DNA from: Gracilibacillus kekensis
GTDB taxonomy: Bacteria > Bacillota > Bacilli > Bacillales > Amphibacillaceae
DNA: 64,000 bases
Assembly (NCBI RefSeq): GCF_900143085.1
Contig: NZ_FRCZ01000001.1
Location: 62,001 to 126,000, forward strand
Reading direction: 5' to 3'
Both the position numbers and the translations under genes were made by a program. Position 1 is the first letter of the stretch. The number at the start of each line of letters is the position of its first letter. The notes below the pieces were generated by a model. That model had not been told where the DNA came from. It worked only from the letters and a program-made list of their open reading frames with translations, and ran no database searches. Shown in pieces: positions 48,054 through 57,439 of the stretch.

Positions 48054-48117
48054 GAAATTAAAATATTCTTTTGTCCCACCCTCTATTATACTTCTATACG
48101 TTTGACTGGGAATCTTT

Positions 48118-48876
48118 TCATGAACGCAAGGATTTTGTTGAATAAGGTTGTTGTTCTCTTTCCCAGATGTCTTCGTAGAAGGTTTGACCTTTGATAATTT
48201 GTTTGCAGAATTCTTCGTGCCTTTCACTCCAGCCTTCAACCAATTCTTGATATAGTGAATCCCACACCTGTTTATACGACATTCCTTTAATCTCCGAATA
48301 ATTCTCCGGCGACCATTCGGTGAGCCAATACCTTACTTCCTGTATACTATTCCCTACTTCTAATTGATCTAATGCAATCATTAACAATTGCTTTAGCTGT
48401 CGTTCTTTTCTTGTTAATCCTACCATATATTTTGGTGGTAATGATAAAATGTGAAATTCCTTATCTGTATAATTAGGAATCTTAAAAGTTTTCGCTGTTC
48501 TTCCTTGTATTAAATCCAATACTAACCGTTCTTGGCGCGGAATTAACTTGCTTTTCCTAATAGGTATATGATATCCCATCGTATCGAAAGCTAGAATAGA
48601 CTTGCCATCGGTTATCACACACGCATAATCCACTACTTTTCGTTCCTGATTCTTTCGAATATAAGCTCGTTGATAGATTTGATCTAACATGGTTTGGGGG
48701 ATATCTTGCAGGTCATTTTCAATATACTGAAAAGTTTGGTCATCGATGAATAGCACAGGAGCTTGATCGAGAATTTCAATACCATCAGATTTTCGCCATT
48801 CATGAAATGAACAGATATTATAACCATTCTCCTCACCTTCAAACCAATTGACCCATACATCATGTACATACAACAT
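48118..48876 (-). CDS. yjbA: UPF0736 protein YjbA
   Basis: Conserved Bacillales protein of unknown function, 252 residues, the same length as in B. subtilis. Recognised by MLYVHDVWVNWFEGEENGYN at the N-terminus, the FHEWRK segment and the C-terminal GQTFYEDIWERE. Cytoplasmic, with no membrane segment. ATG 48876 follows GAGGG; an upstream GTG overlaps it. It keeps its B. subtilis position beside trpS, though the appABCDF operon usually on its other side is missing. No function can be assigned. Confidence 0.9.
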   Translation of the reverse strand: MLYVHDVWVNWFEGEENGYNICSFHEWRKSDGIEILDQAPVLFIDDQTFQYIENDLQDIPQTMLDQIYQRAYIRKNQERKVVDYACVITDGKSILAFDTMGYHIPIRKSKLIPRQERLVLDLIQGRTAKTFKIPNYTDKEFHILSLPPKYMVGLTRKERQLKQLLMIALDQLEVGNSIQEVRYWLTEWSPENYSEIKGMSYKQVWDSLYQELVEGWSERHEEFCKQIIKGQTFYEDIWEREQQPYSTKSLRS

Positions 48877-48953
48877 ATGACGAACCCTCACTTTAGCTAA
48901 TCTGTTTATCCAACAGTATGACCATTAGAGATTAATTTATTCTTTTCTTGTAA

Positions 48954-49166
48954 TTATTTAACAGAAAGTAGTGACATTTTTCGGACAGAGATTCCCATAA
49001 TTACTATTCCTATCAGAAAAAAATAACATTCAATTTTTGTTTGGATAATAGCTAGATAATCCAGAATGGTTATACCAGCAGGGATAAAATTCAAATAAAG
49101 GATAATTGAAATCCCCCCGGAAATCGATAAACCAAATCCAACTAAAAAAATCAGAACATAAATCAC
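48954..49166 (-). CDS. Small two-helix membrane protein, about 70 aa
   Basis: Not recognised. Two membrane helices (about 3-27 and 43-65) joined by a short loop with EC, and a short basic end. GTG at 49166 follows AAGGGG by nine bases; an in-frame TTG two codons earlier is too close. It lies 78 bp upstream of yjbA on the same strand, and the two may be co-transcribed. No functional clue apart from that. Confidence 0.55.
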   Translation of the reverse strand: MIYVLIFLVGFGLSISGGISIILYLNFIPAGITILDYLAIIQTKIECYFFLIGIVIMGISVRKMSLLSVK

Positions 49167-49280
49167 ACCCAACCGCCCCTTAACCGTTTATAAAAGTATA
49201 TGTACAAGCTGTAAATCTATTACTAAAGATAAAAGCGTATGAAACTCCATCAAACGCGAACATAATAACTAAACATTTGA

Positions 49281-49815
49281 AGGATTATGTGACATAACTT
49301 AGGTATCCATTTTGAAATGATATATGTGCGTGGTAACCGCTTCGGCTTGCCCACTTCCCTTTCCATGGGGTTTTCCCTTCAGCTAACTTTTCCAAGCAAA
49401 AACCGCATGGAAAAGTGGATCTTCATGGAAAACGATCCCACAGGAGTGGAAGTGGCCGCCTGTGCTGAATGAAACTCTACAAATATTGCAAATGCTAGCA
49501 TTTTGGATTATTACAGATATGAACTTATTTTGTTAATTATGTTAGTAATTTAAAGACAATTCCATAGACGATATGGAATAACGCCAAAACGCCAACATGA
49601 TTATTCTTGCTTTAGTTGTAGAGCATTAAAAAGCGCAGGTGTCCGTTTCCACTCCTGCGGGAAGTTTTTATCCGAAGATCCACTTTTTAAGCGACCTGTG
49701 CTTAAAAAGTTAGCTGAGGAGAAAAACCCGCGGAAAGGGAAACGGACAAGCCGGAGCGATTGGTACGCAGTTCTAAAATCTCATAATTACCACCAAAGTT
49801 ATGTCGTATAATCCT
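49281..49815. repeat. Intergenic palindromic element R6 (arm types I/II, distinct ends)
   Basis: About 535 bp. Its ends are an inverted pair unlike those of R1-R3: AGGATTATGTGACATAACTT on the left, AAGTTATGTCGTATAATCCT on the right. Left arm 49338-49468 has CTTTTCCA / TGGAAAAG; right arm 49632-49760 has CTTTTTAAGC / GCTTAAAAAG and CCGCGG. The spacer is bounded by CTCTACAA and TTGTAGAG. It lies 14 bp from the fabF terminator. Confidence 0.92.
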
Positions 49816-49828
49816 GCTTTTATGCAAC

Positions 49829-49880
49829 AAAAAACCGATCGATCTAAATTCTTTGGAGAATTTGAATCGGTCGGTTTTTA
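49829..49880 (-). terminator. Terminator of fabH-fabF
   Basis: AAAACCGATCGAT / ATCGGTCGGTTTT stem with one mismatch and an inner AAATTCT / AGAATTT pairing, then T run on the minus strand. Confidence 0.85.
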
Positions 49881-49891
49881 TTTTTATCGAT

Positions 49892-51133
49892 TTATCCTTG
49901 ATATTTTTTAAAGGCTAGTGTTACATTATGCCCACCAAAGCCTAAGGAGTTACTTATCGCTATATTTACTTCTTTTTCGATTGCCTTGTTTGGTACATAA
50001 TTAAGATCACATGCTTCATCAGGTGTTTCATAATTAATCGTTGGCGGGAGAATGCTATCTTGAATAGCCTTTACACAGGCGATCGACTCAATTGCACCTG
50101 CTGCACCTAACAAATGTCCTGTCATTGACTTTGTAGAAGAAACATTGAATTGATAAGCATGATCTTTGAAGACAGTCTTAATAGCTTGCGTCTCAAACGA
50201 ATCATTATATTCCGTACTCGTTCCATGAGCATTCACATAGTCAACCTCTTCAGGTGAAATGCCTGCATCATCAATTGCTTGTTGCATTGCTCGTGCAGCC
50301 CCCTCCCCTTCTGGAGCCGGTGACGTAATGTGATAGGCGTCACCTGATGCACCATAGCCAACTATTTCAGCATAGATGGTCGCACCACGCTTTTGTGCCG
50401 ATTCTAATGATTCAATCACCAAAATGCCTGCACCTTCACCCATCACGAAACCATCGCGATTTTTATCAAATGGTCTGCTGGCTGTCTTCGGATCATCATT
50501 AAATGATAGTGCTTTGGCAGTTGAAAATCCTGCGAATGACATTGGAGTCAGCGGCGCTTCTGCTCCACCTGTTATCATATAATCCGCATCTCCACGCTCA
50601 ATTACTTTGAAGGCATCACCAATCGAGTTCGCACCAGAAGCACATGCCGTTACTGAACAGTTATTTATCCCTTTTGCTCCTAGTTGAATCGAAACCTGTC
50701 CTGCTGCCATGTCCGGGATTAACATCGGAACGAAGAATGGACTAACACGGCGATATCCTTTTTCCATGAATTTTCTAAATTGCTCGTCATATGTTGCCAT
50801 CCCACCAATACCAGAACCGATCCATACCCCTACACGCGGCGCAATTTCATCGGTAATATTTAGGTTAGCGTCTTCTACTGCCATTTTTGCTGCTCCTACC
50901 GCATACTGTGTGAATAAATCCATTCTTTTAGCTTCTTTTTTCTCCATGTAATCGGTTGGATCCCAATCTTTAATCTCGCCAGCCACTTTTGCTGGAAAGT
51001 CGTCTCTATTTACTTTCGTAACATAATCGATCCCAGAAGTACCTGATTTTAAATGATCCCAGAATTGATTCACTTCATTGCCTAATGGCGTTACCGCACC
51101 CATACCAGTAATAACTACACGATTTTTTTTCAT
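49892..51133 (-). CDS. fabF: Beta-ketoacyl-ACP synthase II (FabF)
   Basis: Elongating condensing enzyme of fatty-acid synthesis. 413 residues, thiolase fold, with nucleophile Cys in [15 protein letters not shown], and catalytic His in [11 protein letters not shown] and [14 protein letters not shown]. The C-terminal NSLGFGGHN loop is intact. It follows fabH by 21 bp and shares its FapR-controlled promoter. This is the known B. subtilis yjaX-yjaY arrangement. Cerulenin-type inhibitors target this class. Confidence 0.97.
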   Translation of the reverse strand: MKKNRVVITGMGAVTPLGNEVNQFWDHLKSGTSGIDYVTKVNRDDFPAKVAGEIKDWDPTDYMEKKEAKRMDLFTQYAVGAAKMAVEDANLNITDEIAPRVGVWIGSGIGGMATYDEQFRKFMEKGYRRVSPFFVPMLIPDMAAGQVSIQLGAKGINNCSVTACASGANSIGDAFKVIERGDADYMITGGAEAPLTPMSFAGFSTAKALSFNDDPKTASRPFDKNRDGFVMGEGAGILVIESLESAQKRGATIYAEIVGYGASGDAYHITSPAPEGEGAARAMQQAIDDAGISPEEVDYVNAHGTSTEYNDSFETQAIKTVFKDHAYQFNVSSTKSMTGHLLGAAGAIESIACVKAIQDSILPPTINYETPDEACDLNYVPNKAIEKEVNIAISNSLGFGGHNVTLAFKKYQG

Positions 51134-51154
51134 TTCGATTCCTCCCTTTTTCTT

Positions 51155-52090
51155 CTATTTTCCCCATTTTAAGGCGACAGCTCCCCATGTTAGGCCTCCA
51201 CCGAAGCCAACAAGGACAACTAAATCATTTTCTTTTATTTTACCGTTTTTTACACCTTCAGACAAAGCAATCGGTATCGATGCTGCTGACGTGTTTCCAT
51301 ACTTATTGACATTGACCGCCATTCGATCTTCAGCAATACCTAAACGCTGTCTAGCTGCTTCCATAATTCTAATATTTGCTTGGTGTGGTATTAAATAATT
51401 TACATCTTCTTTATCATATCCTGCCTTTTCGACAACATGTACTGAAGATTCCGGCATTTGTCGAACAGCGAATTTGAATACTTCTCTTCCATTCATAAAA
51501 ATATAATCATCATTTTGTGCCAAATGCTGACCACCACTGCCATCTGCACCTAACTCAAACGATAGTACTCCTTTATCTTCACTAACTGGCCCCATTATAG
51601 CTGCCCCTGCTCCATCACCGAATAAAACACAAGTATTGCGATCGTTCCAATCGGTAATCTTCGATAATTTTTCAGCACCTACTATAAGAACGTGCTTATA
51701 TGCTCCAGTTTCAATAAATTGTTTTGCAGTAATCATACCATACATAAATCCTGCACAAGCAGCACTGATATCCATGGCTGCTGCCTTTTTGGCCTGTAAA
51801 CGATCCTGCAATTTACATGCAACTGTTGGAAAAGGCTGATCAGGTGTAACGGTTGCTACTAGTATTAGGTCAAGATCTTCTCCTGTTAATCCTGCTTCTT
51901 TCAATGCCTGATCTGCTGCTTTAAAAGCCAAATCTGATGTATCTTCATTATCTGCTGCGATTCGTCGCTCTTCTATACCCGTTCTCGTGCGAATCCATTC
52001 ATCACTTGTATCTACAATTTGTTCCATATCTTTGTTGGTTAGTATTTTTTCAGGTACAAAATGTCCGGTACCTAAAACCCCTGCTTTCAT
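51155..52090 (-). CDS. fabH: Beta-ketoacyl-ACP synthase III (FabH)
   Basis: Starts fatty-acid synthesis by joining an acyl-CoA primer to malonyl-ACP; in Bacillus it favours branched primers. 311 residues with Cys in [13 protein letters not shown], His in [14 protein letters not shown] and Asn in [15 protein letters not shown] 52090 (or the ATG one codon earlier) is five to eight bases after GGAAGGA; a longer upstream frame runs through the FapR box and is rejected. First gene of fabH-fabF. Confidence 0.97.
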   Translation of the reverse strand: MKAGVLGTGHFVPEKILTNKDMEQIVDTSDEWIRTRTGIEERRIAADNEDTSDLAFKAADQALKEAGLTGEDLDLILVATVTPDQPFPTVACKLQDRLQAKKAAAMDISAACAGFMYGMITAKQFIETGAYKHVLIVGAEKLSKITDWNDRNTCVLFGDGAGAAIMGPVSEDKGVLSFELGADGSGGQHLAQNDDYIFMNGREVFKFAVRQMPESSVHVVEKAGYDKEDVNYLIPHQANIRIMEAARQRLGIAEDRMAVNVNKYGNTSAASIPIALSEGVKNGKIKENDLVVLVGFGGGLTWGAVALKWGK

Positions 52091-52128
52091 CATTATTATC
52101 CTTCCTCTCAAAGGAATTATTATCAAAT

Positions 52129-52174
52129 ATTAAGACTTGGTACTAATTTTATCGTAAACTTTCGTTCTTTTCAA
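52129..52174 (-). promoter_or_regulatory. fabH-fabF promoter with FapR operator
   Basis: On the minus strand TTGAAA (52169-52174), 17 bases and TAAAAT (52146-52151) form a promoter. The start region is covered by ATTAGTACCAAGTCTTAAT (52129-52147), an excellent match to the B. subtilis FapR box. FapR released by malonyl-CoA would relieve repression. Confidence 0.85.
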
Positions 52175-52245
52175 GTTAAATTTATCGAATTCACCCAGCC
52201 AGTGTCATCATTTATTCATACTATATAGTATTGGAGGGATTTCTC

Positions 52246-52437
52246 ATGAGCGAGCAACAACAAACAAATCGTTTTGATGACATGATGTTCGGTAAACGCC
52301 AATCAAAGGAAAGTACGGTAAAAGAATCAGAAGAATCAAAGGAATCATTCGATTTTTTTCAAACGATACAGTTAGTAAATGATACCTATCAAAAATTGTC
52401 TCCATTAAAAAAGTTAATAAAAAACCCATTTAAGTAA
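52246..52437 (+). CDS. Small acidic/basic hypothetical protein, 63 aa
   Basis: Not recognised. It begins MSEQQQTNRFDDMMFGKR, has a Ser/Glu/Lys-rich middle and ends with a helix FFQTIQLVNDTYQKL and KKLIKNPFK. Cytoplasmic. TGGAGGG lies ten bases before the ATG at 52246. It is divergent from fabH and occupies the place of B. subtilis yjzB, but sequence similarity to YjzB is not evident. No function proposed. Confidence 0.6.
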   Translation: MSEQQQTNRFDDMMFGKRQSKESTVKESEESKESFDFFQTIQLVNDTYQKLSPLKKLIKNPFK

Positions 52438-52489
52438 TTAGCAATTACATTATTCTTTTTTTAATGTGGAAAGTCGATGCTTTCTTAAA

Positions 52490-52528
52490 GAAACTAGCAA
52501 TTAGCAAATGCTCTAACTGCTAGTTTCT
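52490..52528 (-). terminator. Terminator of med
   Basis: AAACTAGCA / TGCTAGTTT stem followed by TTTCTTT on the minus strand. Confidence 0.6.
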
Positions 52529-52560
52529 ATCACATTCTTCCGTACTATTTATAGTAAATC

Positions 52561-53541
52561 TTACTTTTGATGTGGCAACAGACCACTGTCGATATACTCT
52601 GAAATAATATCCTTTAAATTCTCTGTAAAACGTTCTGGTAAATGACTACTATATGGTCCCATGGAGATAACTTTTTCTGAAAAACCAAAGTTATAAATGC
52701 CACCTTCTAATTCTCCCTTTTGTAACTGGTCTATGGCATAAACATAAAGTTTATCTATATGTTGAATCGTACTTGTTAATACAGACTGTCCACCGAGATC
52801 TTGTTGATCATTGACATATCCTATGGAGTAAATCCCATCATGCATCACATTTTCAACAATCGACACGCTGTAAGCATCACCTGCAGGATAAATAACATCA
52901 ACATTTTGATTAACCATCTTTTCATAATGCTCCAAGGCTAAATCTTTCTCATCCCAATCATATACATATTGAATGTCAACCTTAGCATCACTATTCTGAT
53001 ATAGTACGCCTTCATAAAAGCCTTCTACTTCTGGCTGCCACTCATATGCTGCGATAATGCCGACACGGTTTGACTCGGTCATTTCACCTGCAATCATTCC
53101 TGCGAAAAAGCCCATCGACAAAGAGTTGAAATTTAAGCTGATTAAATTATCGTCTGAATAGCCTCCGTTCACATAAACAAACGTTATATCTGGATAAGAA
53201 TCCTTAATCTGATTAAAGTACTCCCCAAAAGTACTACTATGACCTATAATAACTTGAACACCTTGGTTTGATAATTCTTCTACAGCAATATTTACTTGTT
53301 GTTGCGTTTGCACACCTTCACGAAAGTAAACATCCATATCAAATTCTTCCTGAATATCCAACAACCCTCGGTACCCTTTGTTTCCCCATGTTTGGTCATG
53401 AATGGTATTCTCAATTAACATGCCTACGCGTTCAATTTCTTCACCATTTGCATTGGACTGACAACCGGATAATAACGTAAGCGTTATGAATATGATAAAA
53501 ATAATAGCTAATGTAGTGATTAATTTTTTCAAAATCCGCAC
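52561..53541 (-). CDS. med: BMP-family lipoprotein Med (competence regulator)
   Basis: Periplasmic-binding-protein-like lipoprotein of 326 residues. Lipoprotein signal with lipobox LLSGC, then a Bmp/PnrA fold (RVGMLIENTIHDQTWGNKGY, IIGHSSTFGEYF, FVYVNGGYSDDN, NVDVIYPAGDAYS). In B. subtilis, Med promotes comK expression. The gene lies between yjzD and fabH exactly as there, which separates it from nucleoside-binding BMP proteins. comZ, usually just downstream, is not seen. GGAGTGCGGATTTTG context precedes the ATG. Confidence 0.88.
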   Translation of the reverse strand: MRILKKLITTLAIIFIIFITLTLLSGCQSNANGEEIERVGMLIENTIHDQTWGNKGYRGLLDIQEEFDMDVYFREGVQTQQQVNIAVEELSNQGVQVIIGHSSTFGEYFNQIKDSYPDITFVYVNGGYSDDNLISLNFNSLSMGFFAGMIAGEMTESNRVGIIAAYEWQPEVEGFYEGVLYQNSDAKVDIQYVYDWDEKDLALEHYEKMVNQNVDVIYPAGDAYSVSIVENVMHDGIYSIGYVNDQQDLGGQSVLTSTIQHIDKLYVYAIDQLQKGELEGGIYNFGFSEKVISMGPYSSHLPERFTENLKDIISEYIDSGLLPHQK

Positions 53542-53929
53542 TCCTTAGGCAATGGCTTTTACGAACATAGTTACTCTTAGGACTATTTTATCGTTTACTT
53601 TACTATCCGTAAACCGCGAAATCATTACAAATTGATTACAAATGTGAAGAAACACCCACAAAAATACGGTTCACACCGTATTCACATTTTAAATAGATCC
53701 ACATATTTTTATTTATTTTATCAAAAAATTTTGGTAAACTATAAAGTGAAACTACAAACAGTGGGACACCCACTAGTTGTTAGCGAAACTTATCAGGAAA
53801 TTGTCGTTCGTTTGGTATTATGGACAGTTAGTAATCGTGACAAAGTAAGCATTCACTCTTTGGTAAGTACGCAGGGGTATACATATTGATAATAAAATTT
53901 TTTTGATACAAAATAGATAGAGAGGTGAG
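53542..53929. other. Gene-poor stretch between med and yjzD
   Basis: No convincing gene. It contains the divergent upstream regions of med and yjzD, a hairpin AGTGGG-ACA-CCCACT at 53761-53775, and a 47-codon open frame from GTG 53747 to 53889 without a ribosome site. Direct pieces CACTCTTTGGTAAGTACGC and GTAAACTATAAAGTG suggest promoter-like DNA, but nothing is firm. Confidence 0.4.
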
Positions 53930-53932
53930 ATG

Positions 53933-54106
53933 ATGAAATATTTTGCAACGATTTTTTGGGCAGTTATAATTTTAACAGTTGTATCATATGTATTAACAAG
54001 TATGGGTGGTCAAGCATTTAATCTGCCGTCAGCTATTTCCGTTGCTGCGATTTTTGCTATTGCTGCTATAGTTTTAGGTGATGGGATTTTAAAAGAAGAC
54101 GAATAA
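53933..54106 (+). CDS. yjzD: DUF2929 membrane protein YjzD
   Basis: Very small (57 residues) membrane protein: MKYFATIFWAVIILTVVSYV forms the first helix, then a short loop GGQAFNLPSA and a second helix ending GDGILKEDE. This is the DUF2929 pattern of B. subtilis YjzD, which has been linked to fatty-acid gene control. AGAGAGGTGAG lies five to eight bases ahead of tandem ATGs (53930 and 53933). A strong terminator follows. Position between med and upstream genes agrees with B. subtilis. Confidence 0.85.
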   Translation: MKYFATIFWAVIILTVVSYVLTSMGGQAFNLPSAISVAAIFAIAAIVLGDGILKEDE

Positions 54107-54170
54107 GATTGCCTCCAATTAGTGAGCAATCTTGTGAAGCTGAATAAGCATTAATCACTTTCGACCTAAC

Positions 54171-54211
54171 AGATACCCCTTGTCATCATATAGTGACAAG
54201 GGGTATCTTTA
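54171..54211 (+). terminator. Terminator of yjzD
   Basis: Long stem AGATACCCCTTGTCA / TGACAAGGGGTATCT followed by TT. It ends 30 bp before uppP. Confidence 0.92.
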
Positions 54212-54240
54212 TGATAAGCAATCTGTAGGGGGATATCTAT

Positions 54241-55059
54241 ATGGAAGAGATTTTCGTTTTAGTTAAATATTTATTTTTAGGTCTTTTGCAAGGTTTCACT
54301 GAACCTATTCCTATTTCTTCAAGTGGACACTTAGTAATGGCTAAAGATTTATTAGGATTAGCAGGAGTGGATAATTTATCATTTGAAGTGTTAGTTAATT
54401 TTGGTTCTCTTATCGCTGTTTTAATTATTTATTGGAAAGACATCGTTAAAATTGCGAAGAATGGGATTAATTATATTGTTACAAAAAATAAAGAGTACCA
54501 TGATGATTTTATGTTTATTATTTATTTAGTTGTTGCCACAATCCCAGCAGCGATAATTGGATTATTGTTTGAAGATATGATTGCCGACACCTTTGCAGGT
54601 AAGGCTAAAATGATTGGAATTACCTTATTTATTACTGGTATTGCTTTATGGATCATTCGAAACCTGAGAGGAACTAAAAATGATGGCGGACTAACAATAA
54701 AAGATGCAGTAATTGTTGGTCTTGCTCAAGCAGTAGCATTAATCCCGGGTATCAGTCGATCTGGTGCAACAATTGTTGCTGCGATGTTGTTAGGCATGAA
54801 ACAGGAAACTGCATTACGTTTCTCATTTTTAATGTTTATTCCAGTTAGTGTCGGAACAATGGTGTTGTCCGTTGGAGATGTCGTGCAGGATGAGAATTTC
54901 AATACCATGTGGATTCCTTATGCAATCGCATTTTTCGCTGCTCTGGTGGCGACTTATTATTCGCTTCGATGGTTTATGAATGTCATGGCTAATGGAAATT
55001 TGAAGTATTTTGCTTTTTATTGCTTTATCGTAGGTATTATTGCGTTTTTTCTCCTATAG
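54241..55059 (+). CDS. uppP: Undecaprenyl-diphosphatase UppP (BacA family)
   Basis: Membrane enzyme that recycles undecaprenyl pyrophosphate to the monophosphate carrier for wall synthesis; extra copies give bacitracin tolerance. 272 residues with about eight helices. Catalytic regions are [19 protein letters not shown] and [12 protein letters not shown]. The first motif has FTEPIPISS where LTEFLPVSS is usual, a mild variation. AGGGGGAT precedes the ATG. The Crp/Fnr gene follows 21 bp later on the same strand. Confidence 0.93.
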   Translation: MEEIFVLVKYLFLGLLQGFTEPIPISSSGHLVMAKDLLGLAGVDNLSFEVLVNFGSLIAVLIIYWKDIVKIAKNGINYIVTKNKEYHDDFMFIIYLVVATIPAAIIGLLFEDMIADTFAGKAKMIGITLFITGIALWIIRNLRGTKNDGGLTIKDAVIVGLAQAVALIPGISRSGATIVAAMLLGMKQETALRFSFLMFIPVSVGTMVLSVGDVVQDENFNTMWIPYAIAFFAALVATYYSLRWFMNVMANGNLKYFAFYCFIVGIIAFFLL

Positions 55060-55080
55060 AAACTAACGGAGGTGACATGC

Positions 55081-55782
55081 ATGAGACAACAAGCGATCGA
55101 AGAAATTTTAAAAACGATTCCAATCTTTAAAGAATTAGCAGATGTTGAAATTATTGCATTAAAAAACATTGCCAATACGAAACGTTATCAGAAACAGACA
55201 CATGTATTTATGCAAGAAGATCAACTAACGAATGTCTATTTTATCCTTGAGGGTAAAATCAAAATTTATAAAAATGACCTAAATGGAAAAGAACAGATTG
55301 TCAACATTTTGCATAAAGGAGATATGTTTCCACATCAAGGATTTTTTCGACATGATAATTACCCTGCACATGCAGAAGTAATAGAACCTAGTATGCTTAT
55401 ATTTATCCCAAAACATAAATTTGAACAATTCTTAACCGAGTACCCTCAAACTAGTGTGAAAGTGTTTCGTGTTTTAGGAGATATGATTGTTGATTTACAA
55501 AAACGTCTAGAAGAACAAATCCTTAATACCACGCAAGAGCAAATCATGATGTTATTATTACGGTTAGTTAAAAAGCATGGAACGGAAAATAATAGTGGAC
55601 AAACATTACTAGTTAAACAATTCTCTAACACAGAATTAGCAAATATGATTGGAACTACTCGTGAAACAATCAGCAGAACCATAAGTCAATTAAAAAAAGA
55701 TCAGATTATTGAATTCACTAATCAGAAAAGTTGGATAATTGACGTGGAATTAATTGAAGATAAATTATTTAAAATAAAATAA
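55081..55782 (+). CDS. Crp/Fnr family transcriptional regulator
   Basis: DNA-binding regulator of 233 residues. N-terminal cyclic-nucleotide-binding type barrel (about 15-130, FILEGKIKIYKNDLNGKEQIV), a dimer helix, and a C-terminal winged helix (NTELANMIGTTRETISRTIS as recognition region). There are no Cys clusters, so it is not an Fe-S Fnr. The ligand loop lacks the full cAMP-binding consensus. ATG 55081 is eight bases after GGAGG. Close spacing to uppP suggests one transcript. Targets are unknown. R7 follows directly. Confidence 0.88.
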   Translation: MRQQAIEEILKTIPIFKELADVEIIALKNIANTKRYQKQTHVFMQEDQLTNVYFILEGKIKIYKNDLNGKEQIVNILHKGDMFPHQGFFRHDNYPAHAEVIEPSMLIFIPKHKFEQFLTEYPQTSVKVFRVLGDMIVDLQKRLEEQILNTTQEQIMMLLLRLVKKHGTENNSGQTLLVKQFSNTELANMIGTTRETISRTISQLKKDQIIEFTNQKSWIIDVELIEDKLFKIK

Positions 55783-55824
55783 TTTATCCTAAAGTAGTGT
55801 TCTTGAAGAGATCTGTGATACCCA

Positions 55825-56090
55825 AAAAAAACCGGGAAAGCCAACTCTGTCTTTTTAGTAGTAATTTTGAAATGGATAATAGATTTAAAACCCGCTTCGG
55901 CTTGCCCACTTCGCTTTCCAAGGGGCGCGTCTTCAGCTAACTTTTTCATGCGGTTTTTGCTTGAAAAAGTTAGCTGAAGGGAAAACGCCACGGCATAGAA
56001 AACACTACGAAAGCTTGCTTGAGTAGATGTTGCACTTGTGCCCGTGGTAAAAGAGAAGTGGACAGTCGGAGCGGAGGATTACTACACACT
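55825..56090. repeat. Intergenic palindromic element R7 (fused III/I half element)
   Basis: About 265 bp, half the length of the others. The left 55846-55945 matches the left of R4 (GTCTTTTTAGTAGTAATTTT, then type III arm). It then jumps into the R4-type right arm, keeping its 60-base insert with GCATAGAAAACACTACGAAA. The junction makes an 18-bp perfect stem CTTCAGCTAACTTTTTCA / TGAAAAAGTTAGCTGAAG. The central spacer is lost. Between convergent genes, next to the yitW terminator. Confidence 0.9.
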
Positions 56091-56103
56091 TTTTCTTGCT
56101 TAC

Positions 56104-56141
56104 AAAAAAACACACTTGCTAAGATGCAAGTGTGTTTTTCT
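56104..56141 (-). terminator. Terminator of yitW
   Basis: Perfect 14-bp stem AAAAACACACTTGC / GCAAGTGTGTTTTT with a 6-base loop. Confidence 0.93.
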
Positions 56142-56148
56142 TCATTCA

Positions 56149-56460
56149 TCAATCTGGAATACCGAGAGCGATTTTTGCATATCTTGACATACGGTCTTTA
56201 GACCATGGTGGATTCCATACAATATCCACTTCGGTGTCTTTGACTTCAGGAAGATCCTCCATTACACGTTTCACATCTTGCTCAATATGACCTGCAAGAG
56301 GACAGCCCATTGCTGTTAACGTCATCGTAACTGTTGCAATCCCTTCGTCATCAAGGTCCACACCATATACAAGACCTAAATTGACAATATCTATTCCAAG
56401 CTCCGGGTCAATCACATTTTCCAAAGCTCCCATTAAATTTTCTTCTAATGCCTGATCCAT
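56149..56460 (-). CDS. yitW: Metal-sulfur cluster assembly factor YitW (MIP18/SufT-like)
   Basis: DUF59 protein of 103 residues thought to help load Fe-S clusters. Signatures are IDPELGIDIVNLGLVYGV, the conserved Cys in LTAMGCPLAGHIE and VDIVWNPPWSKDRMS at the end. Cytoplasmic. GGAGGTATATAT precedes the ATG. yitV lies 68 bp upstream on the same strand, as in B. subtilis yitUVW, though yitU here points away. Confidence 0.93.
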   Translation of the reverse strand: MDQALEENLMGALENVIDPELGIDIVNLGLVYGVDLDDEGIATVTMTLTAMGCPLAGHIEQDVKRVMEDLPEVKDTEVDIVWNPPWSKDRMSRYAKIALGIPD

Positions 56461-56527
56461 ATATATACCTCCTTCAAACTCTTACCTCTATTATAAAACA
56501 TATTAGCAATTTTTTAAATGATTTACA

Positions 56528-57292
56528 TCACAGCTGATATTCCAACCATTTTACAAACTCTACAATTGCGAATCGACTTACTTTATGTCCACGGCCAATT
56601 TCTTTTAAAAATCGAATATTTTCTGGATTTTTATAATGGTCGATTGCCTTTTCATAAAAGCTGTATGCATGATCAAAAGGAACTACCTTATCCTCCTCAC
56701 CATGCCAGAAAAACAACGGTCTTCCAAATAGTTTTTCCATTTGTAATGATAAATCCATTTCTCTTAATTCATCCAACAATAACACAATCTGTTCTTCTGA
56801 AAGCGGTAATTCCTTGTTTTGTGAGGTCATAAAACCAATTAATTGTTGAGCATATTCCGTTATTTTAGGTGAACCCATCAGAATACCAGCAGTTTTTATC
56901 CATGAAAACTGTGTAAGTGCAGCAGCAGTGGTTATACCTCCCATACTTGTCCCAGCTAAACCAAATCGATTACCCTCGAGTAATTGCTTAGCGATTAACT
57001 CTTCATAGATGCTCTCAATATCATCTAAATTTTGCTTTACAATTTCAAAAAAGCGTAACTCTCTTTCTTGATCGGTAATCTCTTCTTCACGATCTCCGTG
57101 CAGCATCATATCTGGTAAGAGCACACGATACCCTTTTTCTGCCATTAAAAAAGCGAGTGGTAAATTATGTTCTTTCGCACTTGTAAATCCGTGTATATAG
57201 GTTAATGTTGGTAAAGATTGGTCTTTTTTTTCTTGATCCACTACATGTAATAATGGTATATCATTCCAAAATTCCTTACTAATTCCTATCAT
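56528..57292 (-). CDS. yitV: Alpha/beta hydrolase YitV
   Basis: Cytoplasmic serine hydrolase of 254 residues, esterase/dienelactone-hydrolase-like. The triad is visible as nucleophile Ser in AGTSMGGITTAAA, Asp in GEEDKVVPFDHA and His in GRGHKVSRFAI. The oxyanion region is YIHGFTSAKEHN. GAAGGGAT site before the ATG. Forms a yitV-yitW unit and is divergent from yitU. The natural substrate is not known. Confidence 0.92.
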   Translation of the reverse strand: MIGISKEFWNDIPLLHVVDQEKKDQSLPTLTYIHGFTSAKEHNLPLAFLMAEKGYRVLLPDMMLHGDREEEITDQERELRFFEIVKQNLDDIESIYEELIAKQLLEGNRFGLAGTSMGGITTAAALTQFSWIKTAGILMGSPKITEYAQQLIGFMTSQNKELPLSEEQIVLLLDELREMDLSLQMEKLFGRPLFFWHGEEDKVVPFDHAYSFYEKAIDHYKNPENIRFLKEIGRGHKVSRFAIVEFVKWLEYQL

Positions 57293-57439
57293 TGATAAAA
57301 TCCCTTCTTCTAAACATTATTCATACTATAATGATATCTTTTCTATGGAAAACTTGCAAAATATAGAAATGAAAATTACAAGAACTTTACATGCTCTATA
57401 AAGAAATATAGACTATACTACATATAGTGAGGTGATAAA

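Noticed and set aside
47871-48239. A 122-codon minus-strand open frame spanning R5 and the end of yjbA
   Set aside because: It overlaps yjbA in another frame and continues into the repeat; no start signal.
53632-53889. An 85-codon plus-strand gene
   Set aside because: The first half is A/T-rich, without a ribosome site, and overlaps likely promoter DNA; only the last 47 codons look coding, and this is noted as a weak finding.
55970-56201. Open frames of about 60 codons on both strands of R7
   Set aside because: Products of the palindromic repeat; Cys/Ser-rich low-similarity peptides without ribosome sites.
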